Source: Georgenia daeguensis
Lineage (GTDB): Bacteria; Actinomycetota; Actinomycetes; Actinomycetales; Actinomycetaceae
NCBI RefSeq assembly: GCF_039537705.1
Contig: NZ_BAABBA010000010.1
Span: 122,945 to 186,944 of the forward strand
Direction of reading: 5' to 3'
Length of the DNA stretch: 64,000 bases
A program made the position numbers and the translations under genes. This document shows positions 42,651-51,724 of this stretch, piece after piece (position 1 is the stretch's first letter; every line of letters begins with the position of its first letter). The notes under the pieces are model-generated. The model ran no database searches and was not told where the DNA came from. It saw only the letters and a program-made list of their open reading frames with translations.

Positions 42651-45011
42651 TCAGAGGGTCGCGCGCACGGCCCTGGCAGCCTGGACGAGGTTCGTCAGGG
42701 CCGCCGTCGCCTCCTCGAAGCTGCGCGTCTTGAGCCCGCAGTCCGGGTTGACCCACAGCTGGCCGGCGGGCACCGCGGCCAGCGCGGCGGTGAGCAGGCC
42801 GGCGACCTCCTCGGTGGTGGGCACGCGCGGGGAGTGGATGTCGTACACGCCGGGCCCCACGCCGCGGCAGAACCCGGCGGCGCGGAGCCCCGGGAGGATC
42901 TCCATCCGCGAGCGCGCCGCCTCGATGCTGGTCACGTCGGCGTCCATGGCGTCGATCGCGTCGAGGATGTCGCCGAACTCGGAGTAGCACAGGTGGGTGT
43001 GCACCTGGGTGTCGCGCCCGGCCACGGCGGTGGCGACCCGGAACGCCCGCACCGCCCAGGCGAGGTACTCCTCCCGGTCGGCCCGGCGCAGCGGCAGCAG
43101 CTCGCGCAGCGCCGGCTCGTCCACCTGCACGATCCGGATGCCGGCGTCCTGCAGGTCCGCGATCTCGTCGCGCAGCGCAAGGGCCACCTGCTGGGCGGTC
43201 TCGGCGAGCGGCTGGTCGTCCCGGACGAACGACCACGCCAGCATCGTCACCGGCCCGGTGACCACGGCCTTGACCGGCCGGTCGGTGAGGGAGGCCGCGT
43301 ACGCCGTCCACGGCAGCGTCATCGGCGCCCGCCGCGCGACGTCGCCCCACAGGATCGGCGGCCGCGTGCACCGCGAGCCGTAGGACTGCACCCACCCGTG
43401 GTCGGTGACCGCGAACCCGTCGAGCTGCTCGGCGAAGAACTGCACCATGTCGTTGCGCTCGGGCTCGCCGTGCACGAGCACGTCGAGGCCGAGCTCCTCC
43501 TGGAGGCGCACCACCCGGGCGATCTCCTCGCGCACCACGCGCTCGTAGCCCTCGCGGTCCAGGTCGTGCTTCTTCAGCGCCACGCGCGCCCGGCGCAGCT
43601 CGGCCGTCTGCGGGAACGACCCGATCGTCGTCGTCGGCAGGGCGGGCAGGCGGAGGGTCGCGGCCTGCGCGGCGCTCCGCTCCTCGTACGGCGCGCGGGC
43701 GAGGTCCGGCTCGGTCAGCGCGGCGACGCGGGCGGCGACGTCGTCGCGCCGCACCCCCGGGAGCCTGGTCCGGGCGTCGCGCGCCTGCCCCGCGGCCGCC
43801 AGCTCGGCGCGGACCGAGCCGGCTCCGAGCGCGAGCCCGCGGGCGAGGATCTGCACCTCCTCCACCTTCTGGTCGGCGAACGCCAGGGCCGGGCGCAGGG
43901 ACAGCCCCAGGCGCCGCTCGCGGGAGGCGTCGTGCGGGACGTGCAGGAGGGAGCACGATGTCGAGACCCCCACCCGTGCGCCCTCGCCGATGCCGTCGCT
44001 GAGCCGCTGGAGGAGGTCGAGGGCCCGCTCGAGGTCGGTGCGCCAGACGTTGCGCCCGTCCACGACGCCGCCCACCACCACCTTGCCGGCGAGGCGGCGC
44101 AGCACCTCGGGGCGGGGCAGCGGGCCGCGGACCAGGTCGAGCCCGACCGCCTCGACGTGGCTGTCCGCGACCAGGGGCAGCGCATCCCCCAGGTCGCCGT
44201 ACGGCGCCGCGAGGAACAGGGCGGGCCGCGCCGGCCGGGCGAGGTCCCCGGCCAGCGTCTCGAGCCCGCGGCTCAGCGCCGCGAGCACGCGTTCCCGCGG
44301 CACGTCCCAGGTGTCCACCACGAGGGCGGGCTCGTCGAGCTGGACCCACGGCGCGCCGGCGTCCCCGAAGGCGCGCAGCAGGTCCGCGTAGGCGGCGAGG
44401 ACGTCGTCGAGCCGGTCGAGCGGGTGGAACCCCTTGGGCGAGCCCTCCGCGGGCTTGCTGAGGAGGAGGAAGGTCAGCGGGCCCACCACCACCGGCCGCA
44501 CGGTGTCGCCGTCGGCGGCGGCCTGCAGGAAGTCGCGCACCAGCCTGTCGTCGGCGAATCGGATCGGGGTGCCGGGCCCGATCTCGGGGACGAGGTAGTG
44601 GTAGTTGGAGTCGAACCACTTCGTCAGCTCGAGCGGCGCCCGCTCGCCGTCGCCCCGCGCGAGGGCGAAGTAGCCGTCCGGGCCGACCCGCCCGGCGGCG
44701 TCGACCACGTGGGCGAAGCGCTCGGGCACGGCGCCGAGCATCACGGCGGCGTCGAGCACGTGGTCGTACGGGGAGAAGTCCAGCGGGATGGCGCCGTCGT
44801 CGAAGGTGAGCCCGAGGTCGGCCAGGTGCCGCCGGGTCTCCATGCGCAGCTTCTCGAGGCTCACCTGCAGGTCGTCGACCTCGCTGCGGCCGGACCAGAA
44901 CGCCTCGAGCGCCTTCTTCAGCTGCCGCCCAGGGCCGATCCGCGGGTACCCCAGGACCGTGGCCCCGGGGAAGTACGGCACGGTGCGGTCCACGGTGACC
45001 GGGCTGGGCAT
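42651..45011 (-). CDS. metE: Cobalamin-independent methionine synthase
   Basis: The 786-residue protein makes methionine from homocysteine and 5-methyl-THF triglutamate. It starts with ATVLGYPRIGPGRQLKKALEAFW, the usual MetE N-terminus. The zinc ligands are visible in VHTHLCYSEFG (His and Cys) and NPDCGLKTR (the last Cys). GSFPQT marks the start of the catalytic half. It lies 9 bp downstream of metF, so both depend on the same riboswitch. Confidence 0.95.
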   Translation of the reverse strand: MPSPVTVDRTVPYFPGATVLGYPRIGPGRQLKKALEAFWSGRSEVDDLQVSLEKLRMETRRHLADLGLTFDDGAIPLDFSPYDHVLDAAVMLGAVPERFAHVVDAAGRVGPDGYFALARGDGERAPLELTKWFDSNYHYLVPEIGPGTPIRFADDRLVRDFLQAAADGDTVRPVVVGPLTFLLLSKPAEGSPKGFHPLDRLDDVLAAYADLLRAFGDAGAPWVQLDEPALVVDTWDVPRERVLAALSRGLETLAGDLARPARPALFLAAPYGDLGDALPLVADSHVEAVGLDLVRGPLPRPEVLRRLAGKVVVGGVVDGRNVWRTDLERALDLLQRLSDGIGEGARVGVSTSCSLLHVPHDASRERRLGLSLRPALAFADQKVEEVQILARGLALGAGSVRAELAAAGQARDARTRLPGVRRDDVAARVAALTEPDLARAPYEERSAAQAATLRLPALPTTTIGSFPQTAELRRARVALKKHDLDREGYERVVREEIARVVRLQEELGLDVLVHGEPERNDMVQFFAEQLDGFAVTDHGWVQSYGSRCTRPPILWGDVARRAPMTLPWTAYAASLTDRPVKAVVTGPVTMLAWSFVRDDQPLAETAQQVALALRDEIADLQDAGIRIVQVDEPALRELLPLRRADREEYLAWAVRAFRVATAVAGRDTQVHTHLCYSEFGDILDAIDAMDADVTSIEAARSRMEILPGLRAAGFCRGVGPGVYDIHSPRVPTTEEVAGLLTAALAAVPAGQLWVNPDCGLKTRSFEEATAALTNLVQAARAVRATL

Positions 45012-45020
45012 GGCGGCTCC

Positions 45021-46088
45021 TCAGTTCGGGGCGACGTCCCCATTGTGCTGGGGGGAGCCGTAGGACGCGCCGGCTGCCGCGGTCGGGCGTGCGGCGGCCT
45101 CCGGGCCGGCGATCGCGGGGTTGCGCAGCCCGCGGGCCCGCAGGTGCTCGAGGACGTCGAGGGCCGGGCGGTCCTGGTTGAAGGTGTACAGGTGCAGCCC
45201 CGGCGCCCCGGCCGACAGCACGCCGTCGATGAGCGTCAGCGTCGCGTCGATGCCGCGCCGCACGCGCTCGACGTCGTCCTCGACCGCGAGCAGGGCGTCG
45301 AGCGACGCGGGCACCGGCACCCCGGTGAGCTGGGCGAGGCGGTGCAGCCGCCCCGGGTCGGTCATGGGGATGACCCCGGGCAGGATCGGGATGTGGATCC
45401 CGGCCTCGCGGGCGTCGACCACCAGCGACGCGTAGGCCTCGGCGTCGAAGAACACCTGCGTGATCGCGAAGTCGGCGCCGGAGTCCTGCTTCTCGTGCAG
45501 CGCCGCCAGCTCCGCCTCGCGGGTGTGGCTCGCGCCGGAGGGGTAGGCGGCGACGGCGACCGAGACGACGTCGGCCGGTGCGATCCCCAGGTCCTGGGCG
45601 ACGACGGAGGGCGGCTCCGCCGTCGTCTCGCGTCCGCCGTCGGGGCGGGGGGCGCCCAGCCGCTCGTACTCGACCTCCCTGATGAGGCGGACGAGGTCGC
45701 TGGCCCGGCTCAGGCCGCCGGCGCAGGGCACCCACTCGGTCTCGCCGGCCGGCGGGTCGCCGCGCAGGGCGAGGAAGTCGCGCACGCCGGCGTCCAGCAG
45801 GCCGCGCACCCGGTCGGCGAGCTCCTCGCGGGTGGCGCCCACGCAGGTCAGGTGCGCGATCGGCGGCACGCCGGTCTCGGCGAGCAGGCGGTGCACGAGC
45901 TCGGCGGAGGCGGTGCGCGAGGAACCGGAGGCGCCGTAGGTCACGGAGAAGAAGTCCGGTCCGGCGTCGGCCATGCGGAGCACCCGCTGCCACACGGTCT
46001 CGACCAGCTCCGCCCGCCGCGGCGGGTAGAGCTCGAAGGAGACCGTCGGGTGGTCGGTGGGCACGGTCACGAGGCTAGACGTCGACAC
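45021..46088 (-). CDS. metF: Methylenetetrahydrofolate reductase
   Basis: The 355-residue FAD enzyme provides 5-methyl-THF for MetE. Motifs are VSFELYPPR at the N-terminus, FFSVTYGASGSSR, IAHLTCVGATREEL, DFLALRGDPP, and FAITQVFFDAEAY (the last helps bind the flavin). I start it at the GTG at 46088 because ATG codons at 46106 and 46124 lie inside the riboswitch fold. The GGAG ribosome site is 12 bases before this GTG and borders the riboswitch closing helix. Confidence 0.92.
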   Translation of the reverse strand: MSTSSLVTVPTDHPTVSFELYPPRRAELVETVWQRVLRMADAGPDFFSVTYGASGSSRTASAELVHRLLAETGVPPIAHLTCVGATREELADRVRGLLDAGVRDFLALRGDPPAGETEWVPCAGGLSRASDLVRLIREVEYERLGAPRPDGGRETTAEPPSVVAQDLGIAPADVVSVAVAAYPSGASHTREAELAALHEKQDSGADFAITQVFFDAEAYASLVVDAREAGIHIPILPGVIPMTDPGRLHRLAQLTGVPVPASLDALLAVEDDVERVRRGIDATLTLIDGVLSAGAPGLHLYTFNQDRPALDVLEHLRARGLRNPAIAGPEAAARPTAAAGASYGSPQHNGDVAPN

Positions 46089-46102
46089 CGGCTGATCACA
46101 CT

Positions 46103-46204
46103 CCATCGCACCTGGCGTGAGCACCTTCCTGCGGCGACGGCGGGGCGTCGGCGAGGGGGTTGCTGCGGCGTCACGGAGCCAGGACTCTCGGCCGCTCTGG
46201 ATGG
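46103..46204 (-). promoter_or_regulatory. SAM riboswitch candidate controlling metF-metE
   Basis: Read on the minus strand, CCATC (46204-46200) pairs with GATGG (46107-46103) as the closing helix. Inside, the S-box landmarks come in order: CAGAGCGGCCGAGAG, CTGGCTCCGTGACGCC, GCAGCAACC, a short GC hairpin CGACG...CGTCG, then GGAAGGTGCTCACGCCAGG. These match the conserved AGAG, TGGC..TGA..GCC, GCAACC and GGTGC blocks of SAM-I-type aptamers. The metF ribosome site GGAG (46104-46101) overlaps the closing helix by two bases. No terminator follows, so control of translation is likely. Confidence 0.75.
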
Positions 46205-46311
46205 TCAGGGCCGATCATGACCGATCGGACGGGCCCGGCGGGCACCGGGACGCGGAGGTCCCACCCACTGAGACCTGGGTGGCTGGCCGGGCAGGCTGGC
46301 GGACGTGTGCC

Positions 46312-47082
46312 TCACCCGTTGCGGGCGGTGAGCACCACGGGACCGTCCTCGGTCACGGCGACGGTGTGCTCGGAGTGGGCGCCGCGCGAGCCGTCCTTGC
46401 TGCGCAGCGTCCAGCCGTCGTCGTCGGTGTAGAGCTCGTCCGTGCCGGACATGAACCACGGCTCGATCGCGATGACGAGGCCCGGACGCAGCGGCAGACC
46501 GCGGTGCGGGCGGCCGTCGTTGGGCACGTGCGGGTCGCCGTGCATGGTCCGGCCCACGCCGTGCCCGCCGAACTGGGTGTTGACCCGGTAGCCGTAGGAG
46601 GCGGCCACGCCTCCGATGCGGGCGGAGATGTCGCCGATCTTGTTGCCGACGACGGCGGTCTCGATCGCGGCGTCGAGGGCGGCCTCCGTGGCCTCGATGA
46701 CCTTCAGGTCCTCCGGCCGCGCGCTGCCGACCACCACGCTGAGCGCGGAGTCGGCCACCCACCCGTCGACGCTCGCGGCGAAGTCGACGGAGAGAAGGTC
46801 GCCGTCGCGCAACGCGTAGTCGTGGGGCAGCCCGTGCAGCACCGCGTCGTTGACCGAGGTGCACAGGACGTAGCCGAACGGGGAGGCGCCGAAGGAGGGG
46901 TGGTAGTCGATGTAGCAGGACTCGGCGCCACGCTCGCGGATCATGTCGTGGGCGAGCGCGTCGAGCTCGAGGAGGTTGACGCCGACGGCGGCCTTCTCCT
47001 TCAGGGCGGTCAGCACCTCGGCGACGAAGGAGCCGGCCGGGCGCATGGCCTCGATCTCGGCGGGGGTCTTCAGGTCGATCAC
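46312..47082 (-). CDS. map: Methionine aminopeptidase, type I
   Basis: The 256-residue metalloprotease removes the N-terminal Met. The five metal ligands can be placed: Asp in LSVDFAASVDG and Asp in WVADSA, His in GGHGVGR, Glu in IAIEPWF, and Glu in HSEHTVAV. Length is typical of a type I enzyme without zinc-finger extension. It lies upstream of metF, but about 107 bp separate it from the riboswitch, so it probably has its own transcript. Confidence 0.95.
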   Translation of the reverse strand: MIDLKTPAEIEAMRPAGSFVAEVLTALKEKAAVGVNLLELDALAHDMIRERGAESCYIDYHPSFGASPFGYVLCTSVNDAVLHGLPHDYALRDGDLLSVDFAASVDGWVADSALSVVVGSARPEDLKVIEATEAALDAAIETAVVGNKIGDISARIGGVAASYGYRVNTQFGGHGVGRTMHGDPHVPNDGRPHRGLPLRPGLVIAIEPWFMSGTDELYTDDDGWTLRSKDGSRGAHSEHTVAVTEDGPVVLTARNG

Positions 47083-47517
47083 GGCCTCAAGGTTAGGTGC
47101 CCGGGCCGTCGGTTCGCCGTCCCGGGGGTGCGACCTCCCCCACGCCCTCCGCGTCCGCGGCCCGTCTGGTTCCGCGCGCGCATGGCAGCCTGCCCGGGCC
47201 GCACCAGCGCTCGCCCGACGAATCAGTGCTCCTCAGCAGACGAAGTGGTCTCAGGCGCGCTTGGTCTGCGCAGGAGCACTTAAGCATCGAGAGCGTCCGG
47301 GGCGCCCAGCGCTTAGCAGCCGGCCGACGTCGGTGCGCCGGGTGGGGTCGGCGGAAGGGTGGGCAGGGGGAGTGGGTGGCGGGCGGAGGGGTGGGTGTGG
47401 CGGTCGGGCGGCCACCGGACCTGGACGCGGTTGCCGTTCGGCTGTGCTCGGCCGCCGCCGGCGCGATGCTTGGAGAAGGGCGCACACGCCTCGAGATCAC
47501 GAGAGAAGGGACCGGCG
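47083..47517. other. Intergenic region with G-rich tract, no gene seen
   Basis: This 435-bp gap separates the divergent map and PLDc_N-like genes. I see no open frame with protein-like sequence. Several GGG runs at 47357-47402 (starting GGGTGGGCAGGGGGAGTGGG) meet the G-quadruplex rule on the plus strand. It contains the promoters of both genes. Confidence 0.6.
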
Positions 47518-47754
47518 ATGACCGGTAGGAAGATGACCGGGAAGAAGGGCTGGAAGGACCTGACGCCCGCACAGCGCCGGGCGGTCGGGGCCCTGGGCGC
47601 CGTCGAGGCGGCCCTCGCGATCGCCGCCTGGACCGACCTGGCGCGGCGCCCGCCCGAGCTGGTCAGGGGGTCGAAGATCGCCTGGGCCGGGATCATCGCG
47701 ATCAACTTCGTCGGGCCGCTCCTCTACTTCTCCCGCGGTCGCGTCCGGTCCTAG
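47518..47754 (+). CDS. Small PLDc_N-like membrane protein
   Basis: The 78-residue protein is basic at the N-terminus and has two hydrophobic segments, AVGALGAVEAALAIAAW and AWAGIIAINFVGPLLYFSRGR. The last segment is typical of the PLDc_N superfamily, which is found as small stand-alone membrane proteins. GAAGGG lies upstream of the ATG. Function unknown. Confidence 0.75.
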   Translation: MTGRKMTGKKGWKDLTPAQRRAVGALGAVEAALAIAAWTDLARRPPELVRGSKIAWAGIIAINFVGPLLYFSRGRVRS

Positions 47755-47757
47755 ACC

Positions 47758-48597
47758 GTGCGGGTGCGACAGGTCCGGCGCGGCCGGCTCGTCCTCGACG
47801 TCCGCGACGAGGGCCCGGTCGACGGCGAGACGATGCTGCTGCTGCACGGCTTCCCGCAGGACGGTTCCTGCTGGGGCGCGGTGGTGCCGGCCCTGCACGC
47901 CGAGGGCCTGCGCACGCTCGCGCCCGACCAGCGCGGCTACTCCCCCGGGGCCCGGCCGCCCCGGCGCGGGGCGTACCGGTTGGAGTGGCTGGTCGACGAC
48001 GCGCTGGCCGTCCTCGACGCCGCCGGCGTGGAGCAGGCGCACGTGGTCGGGCACGACTGGGGCGGCGGCGTCGCCTGGGCGGCGGCCGCCCTGCACCCCG
48101 AGCGGGTGGCCTCGCTCACGGCGGTCTCGACCCCGCACCCCCGCGCGCTGGCCCGGGCGATGGCGAACCCCGGCCAGGCGCTGCGCACCTCGTACGTCGG
48201 CCTGTTCCAGCTGCCGCGGCTGCCGGAGGCGCTGCTCGAGCGGCGGCTCGTGACGTTGCTGACCGGGTCCGGCCTGCCGGCCGCGTCGGCGGAGCACTAC
48301 GCCGGCCGGATGCGCGAGCCCGGCGCGCTGCGCGCGGCGCTGAACTGGTACCGGGCCCTGCCGCTGACCCGCCTGCGCCCGCCGGGGGACGTCGCGGTGC
48401 CCACGACGTACCTGTGGGGATCGGCCGACCCGGCCCTGCGGCGCGGGGCGGCCCGCCGCACGGGCGACCACGTCGGCGCCGCGTACCGGTTCGTGGAGCT
48501 GACGGCCGGGCACTGGCTGCCCGAGACCGAGCCGGACGAGGTGGCCGGCGCGATCCTCGACCAGGTGGCCGCCGCAGCCGGGCAGGGGCCCGGCTGA
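47758..48597 (+). CDS. Alpha/beta hydrolase, epoxide-hydrolase-like
   Basis: The 279-residue protein shows MLLLHGFPQDGSCWGAVVPAL (oxyanion hole) and VVGHDWGGGVAWAAA, where Asp in HDWGG is the nucleophile as in epoxide hydrolases and haloalkane dehalogenases. ELTAGHWLPETEPDEV carries the catalytic His. It starts with GTG four bases after the PLDc_N-like gene, so they form an operon. Substrate unknown. Confidence 0.88.
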   Translation: MRVRQVRRGRLVLDVRDEGPVDGETMLLLHGFPQDGSCWGAVVPALHAEGLRTLAPDQRGYSPGARPPRRGAYRLEWLVDDALAVLDAAGVEQAHVVGHDWGGGVAWAAAALHPERVASLTAVSTPHPRALARAMANPGQALRTSYVGLFQLPRLPEALLERRLVTLLTGSGLPAASAEHYAGRMREPGALRAALNWYRALPLTRLRPPGDVAVPTTYLWGSADPALRRGAARRTGDHVGAAYRFVELTAGHWLPETEPDEVAGAILDQVAAAAGQGPG

Positions 48598-48721
48598 CGC
48601 CGGACGGGCCTGGGCGACGGCGCGGGCGCCGCGGCTGGGGCATCGCCCCGGTGGCCGGATGACGCAGCGCCCCGGCGCGCCGGTCGCGCTTCGCCCCTGG
48701 CGGTGCCGGCGAAGGTCCATC

Positions 48722-49492
48722 ATGCAGGCAGGCATGGAGGACGTGGCCGTCGAGGTCCGCCGGCTCCGGGTGGTCCGCGGCGGCCGCACGGCGCTCGACG
48801 ACGTCGACCTGGCCGTCCGCGCCGGCACGCTGACTGGTCTGCTCGGTCCGTCGGGGGCGGGCAAGACCACGCTCATGCGGGCGATCCTGGGCGTGCAGGT
48901 GGTCGCCGGCGGGGAGGTGCGGGTGCTCGGCCGCCCTGCCGGCAGCCCCGACCTGCGCCGCCGGGTCGGCTACGTCACCCAGGCGCCGAGCGTGTACGAG
49001 GACCTCACGGTGGAGGAGAACCTGCGCTACTTCGCGCGCATCCTCGGTGCGCCCCACCACGCCGGGGTGGACGCCGGCCAGGGTCCGGTCTCGGTGGACG
49101 AGGCGCTCGAGACGGTCGGCCTCGGCAACCACCGGCGCCAGATGGTCAGGACGCTCTCGGGCGGTGAGCTCTCCCGGGTCTCGCTGGCCACGGCCCTGCT
49201 CGGCTCGCCCGAGCTGCTCGTCCTGGACGAGCCGACCGTCGGCCTGGACCCCGTGCTGCGGGACTCGCTGTGGACCACGTTCCGGCGGATCGCGGCCTCG
49301 GGCACCACGCTGCTGGTCTCCTCCCACGTCATGGACGAGGCCGTGCGCTGCGACCGCCTGGTGCTGCTGCGGGCCGCCCGCGTGCTCGCGGACACCACCC
49401 CCGGCGAGCTGCTGCGCTCCACCGGCACCACCGACGCCGACGCCGCGTTCCTGCACCTGGTCCGCCACGGCTCCGAGGAGGTTCGCCGGTGA
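48722..49492 (+). CDS. ABC transporter ATP-binding protein (ABC-2 exporter)
   Basis: The 256-residue protein has Walker A GPSGAGKTT, signature LSGGELSRVS, Walker B LLVLDEPTVGLDP, and the switch His in VSSHVMDEA. It is a single-domain ATPase of the exporter type (drug or lipid related). Two starts, 48722 and 48734, are possible. The permease overlaps its stop (GTGA). The exporter substrate is unknown. Confidence 0.92.
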   Translation: MQAGMEDVAVEVRRLRVVRGGRTALDDVDLAVRAGTLTGLLGPSGAGKTTLMRAILGVQVVAGGEVRVLGRPAGSPDLRRRVGYVTQAPSVYEDLTVEENLRYFARILGAPHHAGVDAGQGPVSVDEALETVGLGNHRRQMVRTLSGGELSRVSLATALLGSPELLVLDEPTVGLDPVLRDSLWTTFRRIAASGTTLLVSSHVMDEAVRCDRLVLLRAARVLADTTPGELLRSTGTTDADAAFLHLVRHGSEEVRR

Positions 49493-50205
49493 CCGCCACC
49501 GCGCTTCGCGTCCTCGCCCAGCTCCGGCACGATCCACGCACCGTCGCGATGGTCGTGGTGGTCCCCGTGGTGCTGCTCACCCTGCTGTGGTGGATCTACG
49601 ACGACGGCGGGCCCGTCTTCCAGCGCGTCGGCCCGGCCCTCCTGGCGCTCTTCCCCGTCATCATCATGTTCCTGATCACCTCCATCACCACGCTGCGCGA
49701 GCGCCGGTCCGGCACCCTCGAGCGGCTGCTCAGCCTCCCGCTGAGCAAGGTGTCCTTCCTGCTCGGGTACGCGCTGGCCTTCGGCCTGGTCGCCGTGGCC
49801 CAGGCGGTGGTCGCGTCGGCGCTCATGCTCGGCCCGCTCGGGCTGGAGACGGCCGGCCCATGGGGGCTGCTCGTGCTCGTCGCCGTCCTGGACTCCCTCC
49901 TCGCCGTCGCCCTGGGCCTGTTCGTCTCCGCCTTCGCCAACACCGAGTTCCAGGCCGTGCAGTTCATGCCCGCGATCGTGCTGCCGCAGTTCCTGCTGTG
50001 CGGCCTCCTCGTGCCGCGGGACGAGCTGCCGCGCGCGCTGGAGTACGTCTCCGACGTGCTGCCGCTCTCCTACGCCGTCGACGCCATGAACGCGGTCTCG
50101 ACGCAGGACTCGCCCGACCTGACCCTCGAGCTGAGCGTGCTCGTGGGTTTCGTCGTCGGCGTCCTGCTCCTGGGGGCGGCGACGCTGCGCCGCCGCACGC
50201 CGTAG
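49489..50205 (+). CDS. ABC-2 type permease
   Basis: The 238-residue membrane protein has about six helices (for example VVVVPVVLLTLLWWIY, LALFPVIIMFLITSITTL). It carries the ABC-2 motif LRERRSGTLERLLSLPLSKVSFLLGY that contacts the ATPase, plus PEFLLCGLLVPRDELP-like C-terminal elements. GTG start overlaps the ATPase stop, so this pair forms one exporter. Confidence 0.92.
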   Translation: MTATALRVLAQLRHDPRTVAMVVVVPVVLLTLLWWIYDDGGPVFQRVGPALLALFPVIIMFLITSITTLRERRSGTLERLLSLPLSKVSFLLGYALAFGLVAVAQAVVASALMLGPLGLETAGPWGLLVLVAVLDSLLAVALGLFVSAFANTEFQAVQFMPAIVLPQFLLCGLLVPRDELPRALEYVSDVLPLSYAVDAMNAVSTQDSPDLTLELSVLVGFVVGVLLLGAATLRRRTP

Positions 50206-50239
50206 CCCGTCCGCGCCGCCCGCGCGTACCCTCCCAGTC

Positions 50240-50806
50240 ATGGCCACGCGCAGCAACGCCGAGCAGGTGGGCGACGAGCGCCTCCGTGACGCCACCGGAC
50301 GTTCCCGCGTGGAGTGGTACGCGCTGCTCGACGACGCCGGTGCGCAGGAGTGGGACCACACCCGCATCGCGCGGTGGCTGGGCGGGGAGCACGACGTCGA
50401 CGGCTGGTGGGCGCAGAGCGTCACGGTCGGCTACGAGCAGTCCCGCGGCCTGCGTGCGCCCGGCCAGCGCAGCGACGGCTCGTGGGAGGCCGGCGCGACC
50501 AAGACCCTGTACACCACGCGCGAGGCGCTGTGGCCGCACCTGGCCGACGACGACCTGCGCCGGGACTGGCTGGACGTCGACTGGGAGATGGTGGGCGGCA
50601 CGGAGCCGCGGTCGCTGCGCCTGACGGCCGCCGACGGCTCACGCGTCAGCCTCGTGGTCGACGCGATGCCGCCCGGGCGGGACGGGCGGCCCAAGGTCCG
50701 TCTCTCCGCCCAGCACGTCCGCCTCCCCGACGCCGAGGCGGTGGGCGAGACCAAGAAGTTCTGGCGCGACGCCCTGACGGCGCTGGCGGCCATCGTCAAC
50801 GGCTGA
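50240..50806 (+). CDS. Hypothetical protein with SRPBCC/DUF4287-like features
   Basis: The 188-residue protein contains EWYALLDDAGAQEWDHTRIARWLGGEHDVDGWWAQSVTVGYEQSRGLR near the start, as seen in DUF4287 proteins, and a beta-rich C-terminal half. I recognise the pattern but not the chemistry. Cytoplasmic. It stands alone after the exporter and before the esterase gene. Confidence 0.7.
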   Translation: MATRSNAEQVGDERLRDATGRSRVEWYALLDDAGAQEWDHTRIARWLGGEHDVDGWWAQSVTVGYEQSRGLRAPGQRSDGSWEAGATKTLYTTREALWPHLADDDLRRDWLDVDWEMVGGTEPRSLRLTAADGSRVSLVVDAMPPGRDGRPKVRLSAQHVRLPDAEAVGETKKFWRDALTALAAIVNG

Positions 50807-50903
50807 CCGCGGGCGCGGGTCCGCCGGGGCACGGAGTGCCCGCATCCCGAGATCTCGGAACCGCTTCCGCACCAAGTCCATACCAACCCTTTACGGTAGA
50901 GGC

Positions 50904-51677
50904 ATGGCCGAGGTCGAGATCACCACGCCCCGTGGGGTCACCCTCGCGGGAACCTTCGAACCCGGTGCCGGGACCACGGCGGTGCTCTTCGCGCACGGCT
51001 TCCTCTCCGACCGCCACTCCTCGCTGCGGTTCGACATCCTCGCCTCCGCCTACCGGACGGCCGGGCACGCGACCCTGCAGATCGACTTCTCCGGCTGCGG
51101 CGCGAGCGGCGACGACGTCGTCACGGTCGCGAACGAGATCGAGGACCTGCGCTCGGCGTCGGCCTGGCTCACGGAGCAGGGCTACCCCGTCCAGGCCGTG
51201 CACGCCCACTCCTTCGGCACCCTCGCCGCGCTGCGCGCCCAGCCGGCCGACGTGGTCACGATGGTGCTGACCGGACCGCTGACCGGGCCGATGTCCTACC
51301 CCTGGGAGGAGATCTTCTCCCCCGGCCAGCTCGATGACCTCGAGGTGCACGGCTTCACCCGCATCCCGGACGACAACGAGGCCGCGGCGCGCGAGTTCTC
51401 CGTGATCTCCCGGCAGACGCTCGCGGACTACTCCCTGATCGACCAGGCCGAGCTCCTGGGCGGGGTGCGCGTGCCGGTGCTGCTGGTCCACGGGAGCGAG
51501 GACGAGGAGGCCACCGAGCTGGTCGACCTCAGCCGCGAGGGCCTGCCGCTCCTCCCCCCGGGATCGCGCCTGGAGGTGGTGGACGGCGCCGGGCACGGGA
51601 TGAAGTCGCGGATCGACGCCGTCGCCGAGCTGGCGCTGGCCTGGGTCGACCAGCACCTGTCCGCCTACCGGCACTGA
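50904..51677 (+). CDS. Alpha/beta hydrolase (esterase-like)
   Basis: The 257-residue protein has AVLFAHGFLSDRHSSLRF (oxyanion region) and the nucleophile elbow AHSFG (about residue 102). The acid is probably the Asp of GSEDEEATELVD and the His is in VDGAGHGMKSR. The LQIDFSGCGASGDD segment is typical of feruloyl or cinnamoyl esterase-like enzymes. Substrate unknown. ATG 50904 is preceded by TTTACGGTAGAGGC. Confidence 0.88.
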   Translation: MAEVEITTPRGVTLAGTFEPGAGTTAVLFAHGFLSDRHSSLRFDILASAYRTAGHATLQIDFSGCGASGDDVVTVANEIEDLRSASAWLTEQGYPVQAVHAHSFGTLAALRAQPADVVTMVLTGPLTGPMSYPWEEIFSPGQLDDLEVHGFTRIPDDNEAAAREFSVISRQTLADYSLIDQAELLGGVRVPVLLVHGSEDEEATELVDLSREGLPLLPPGSRLEVVDGAGHGMKSRIDAVAELALAWVDQHLSAYRH

Positions 51678-51724
51678 GCCCGGGCCGCGGCACCGGGCCC
51701 CTGGCACCACCGCCGGCACCGGGC

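Noticed and set aside
45021..46124. Starting metF at the ATG at 46124 or 46106
   Set aside because: Both lie inside the SAM aptamer, so translation from them would conflict with the fold. The GTG at 46088 follows a GGAG site.
42382..46124. Long frames antisense to metE and metF
   Set aside because: They are shadows of high-GC coding, with Arg/Gly-rich composition and no motifs.
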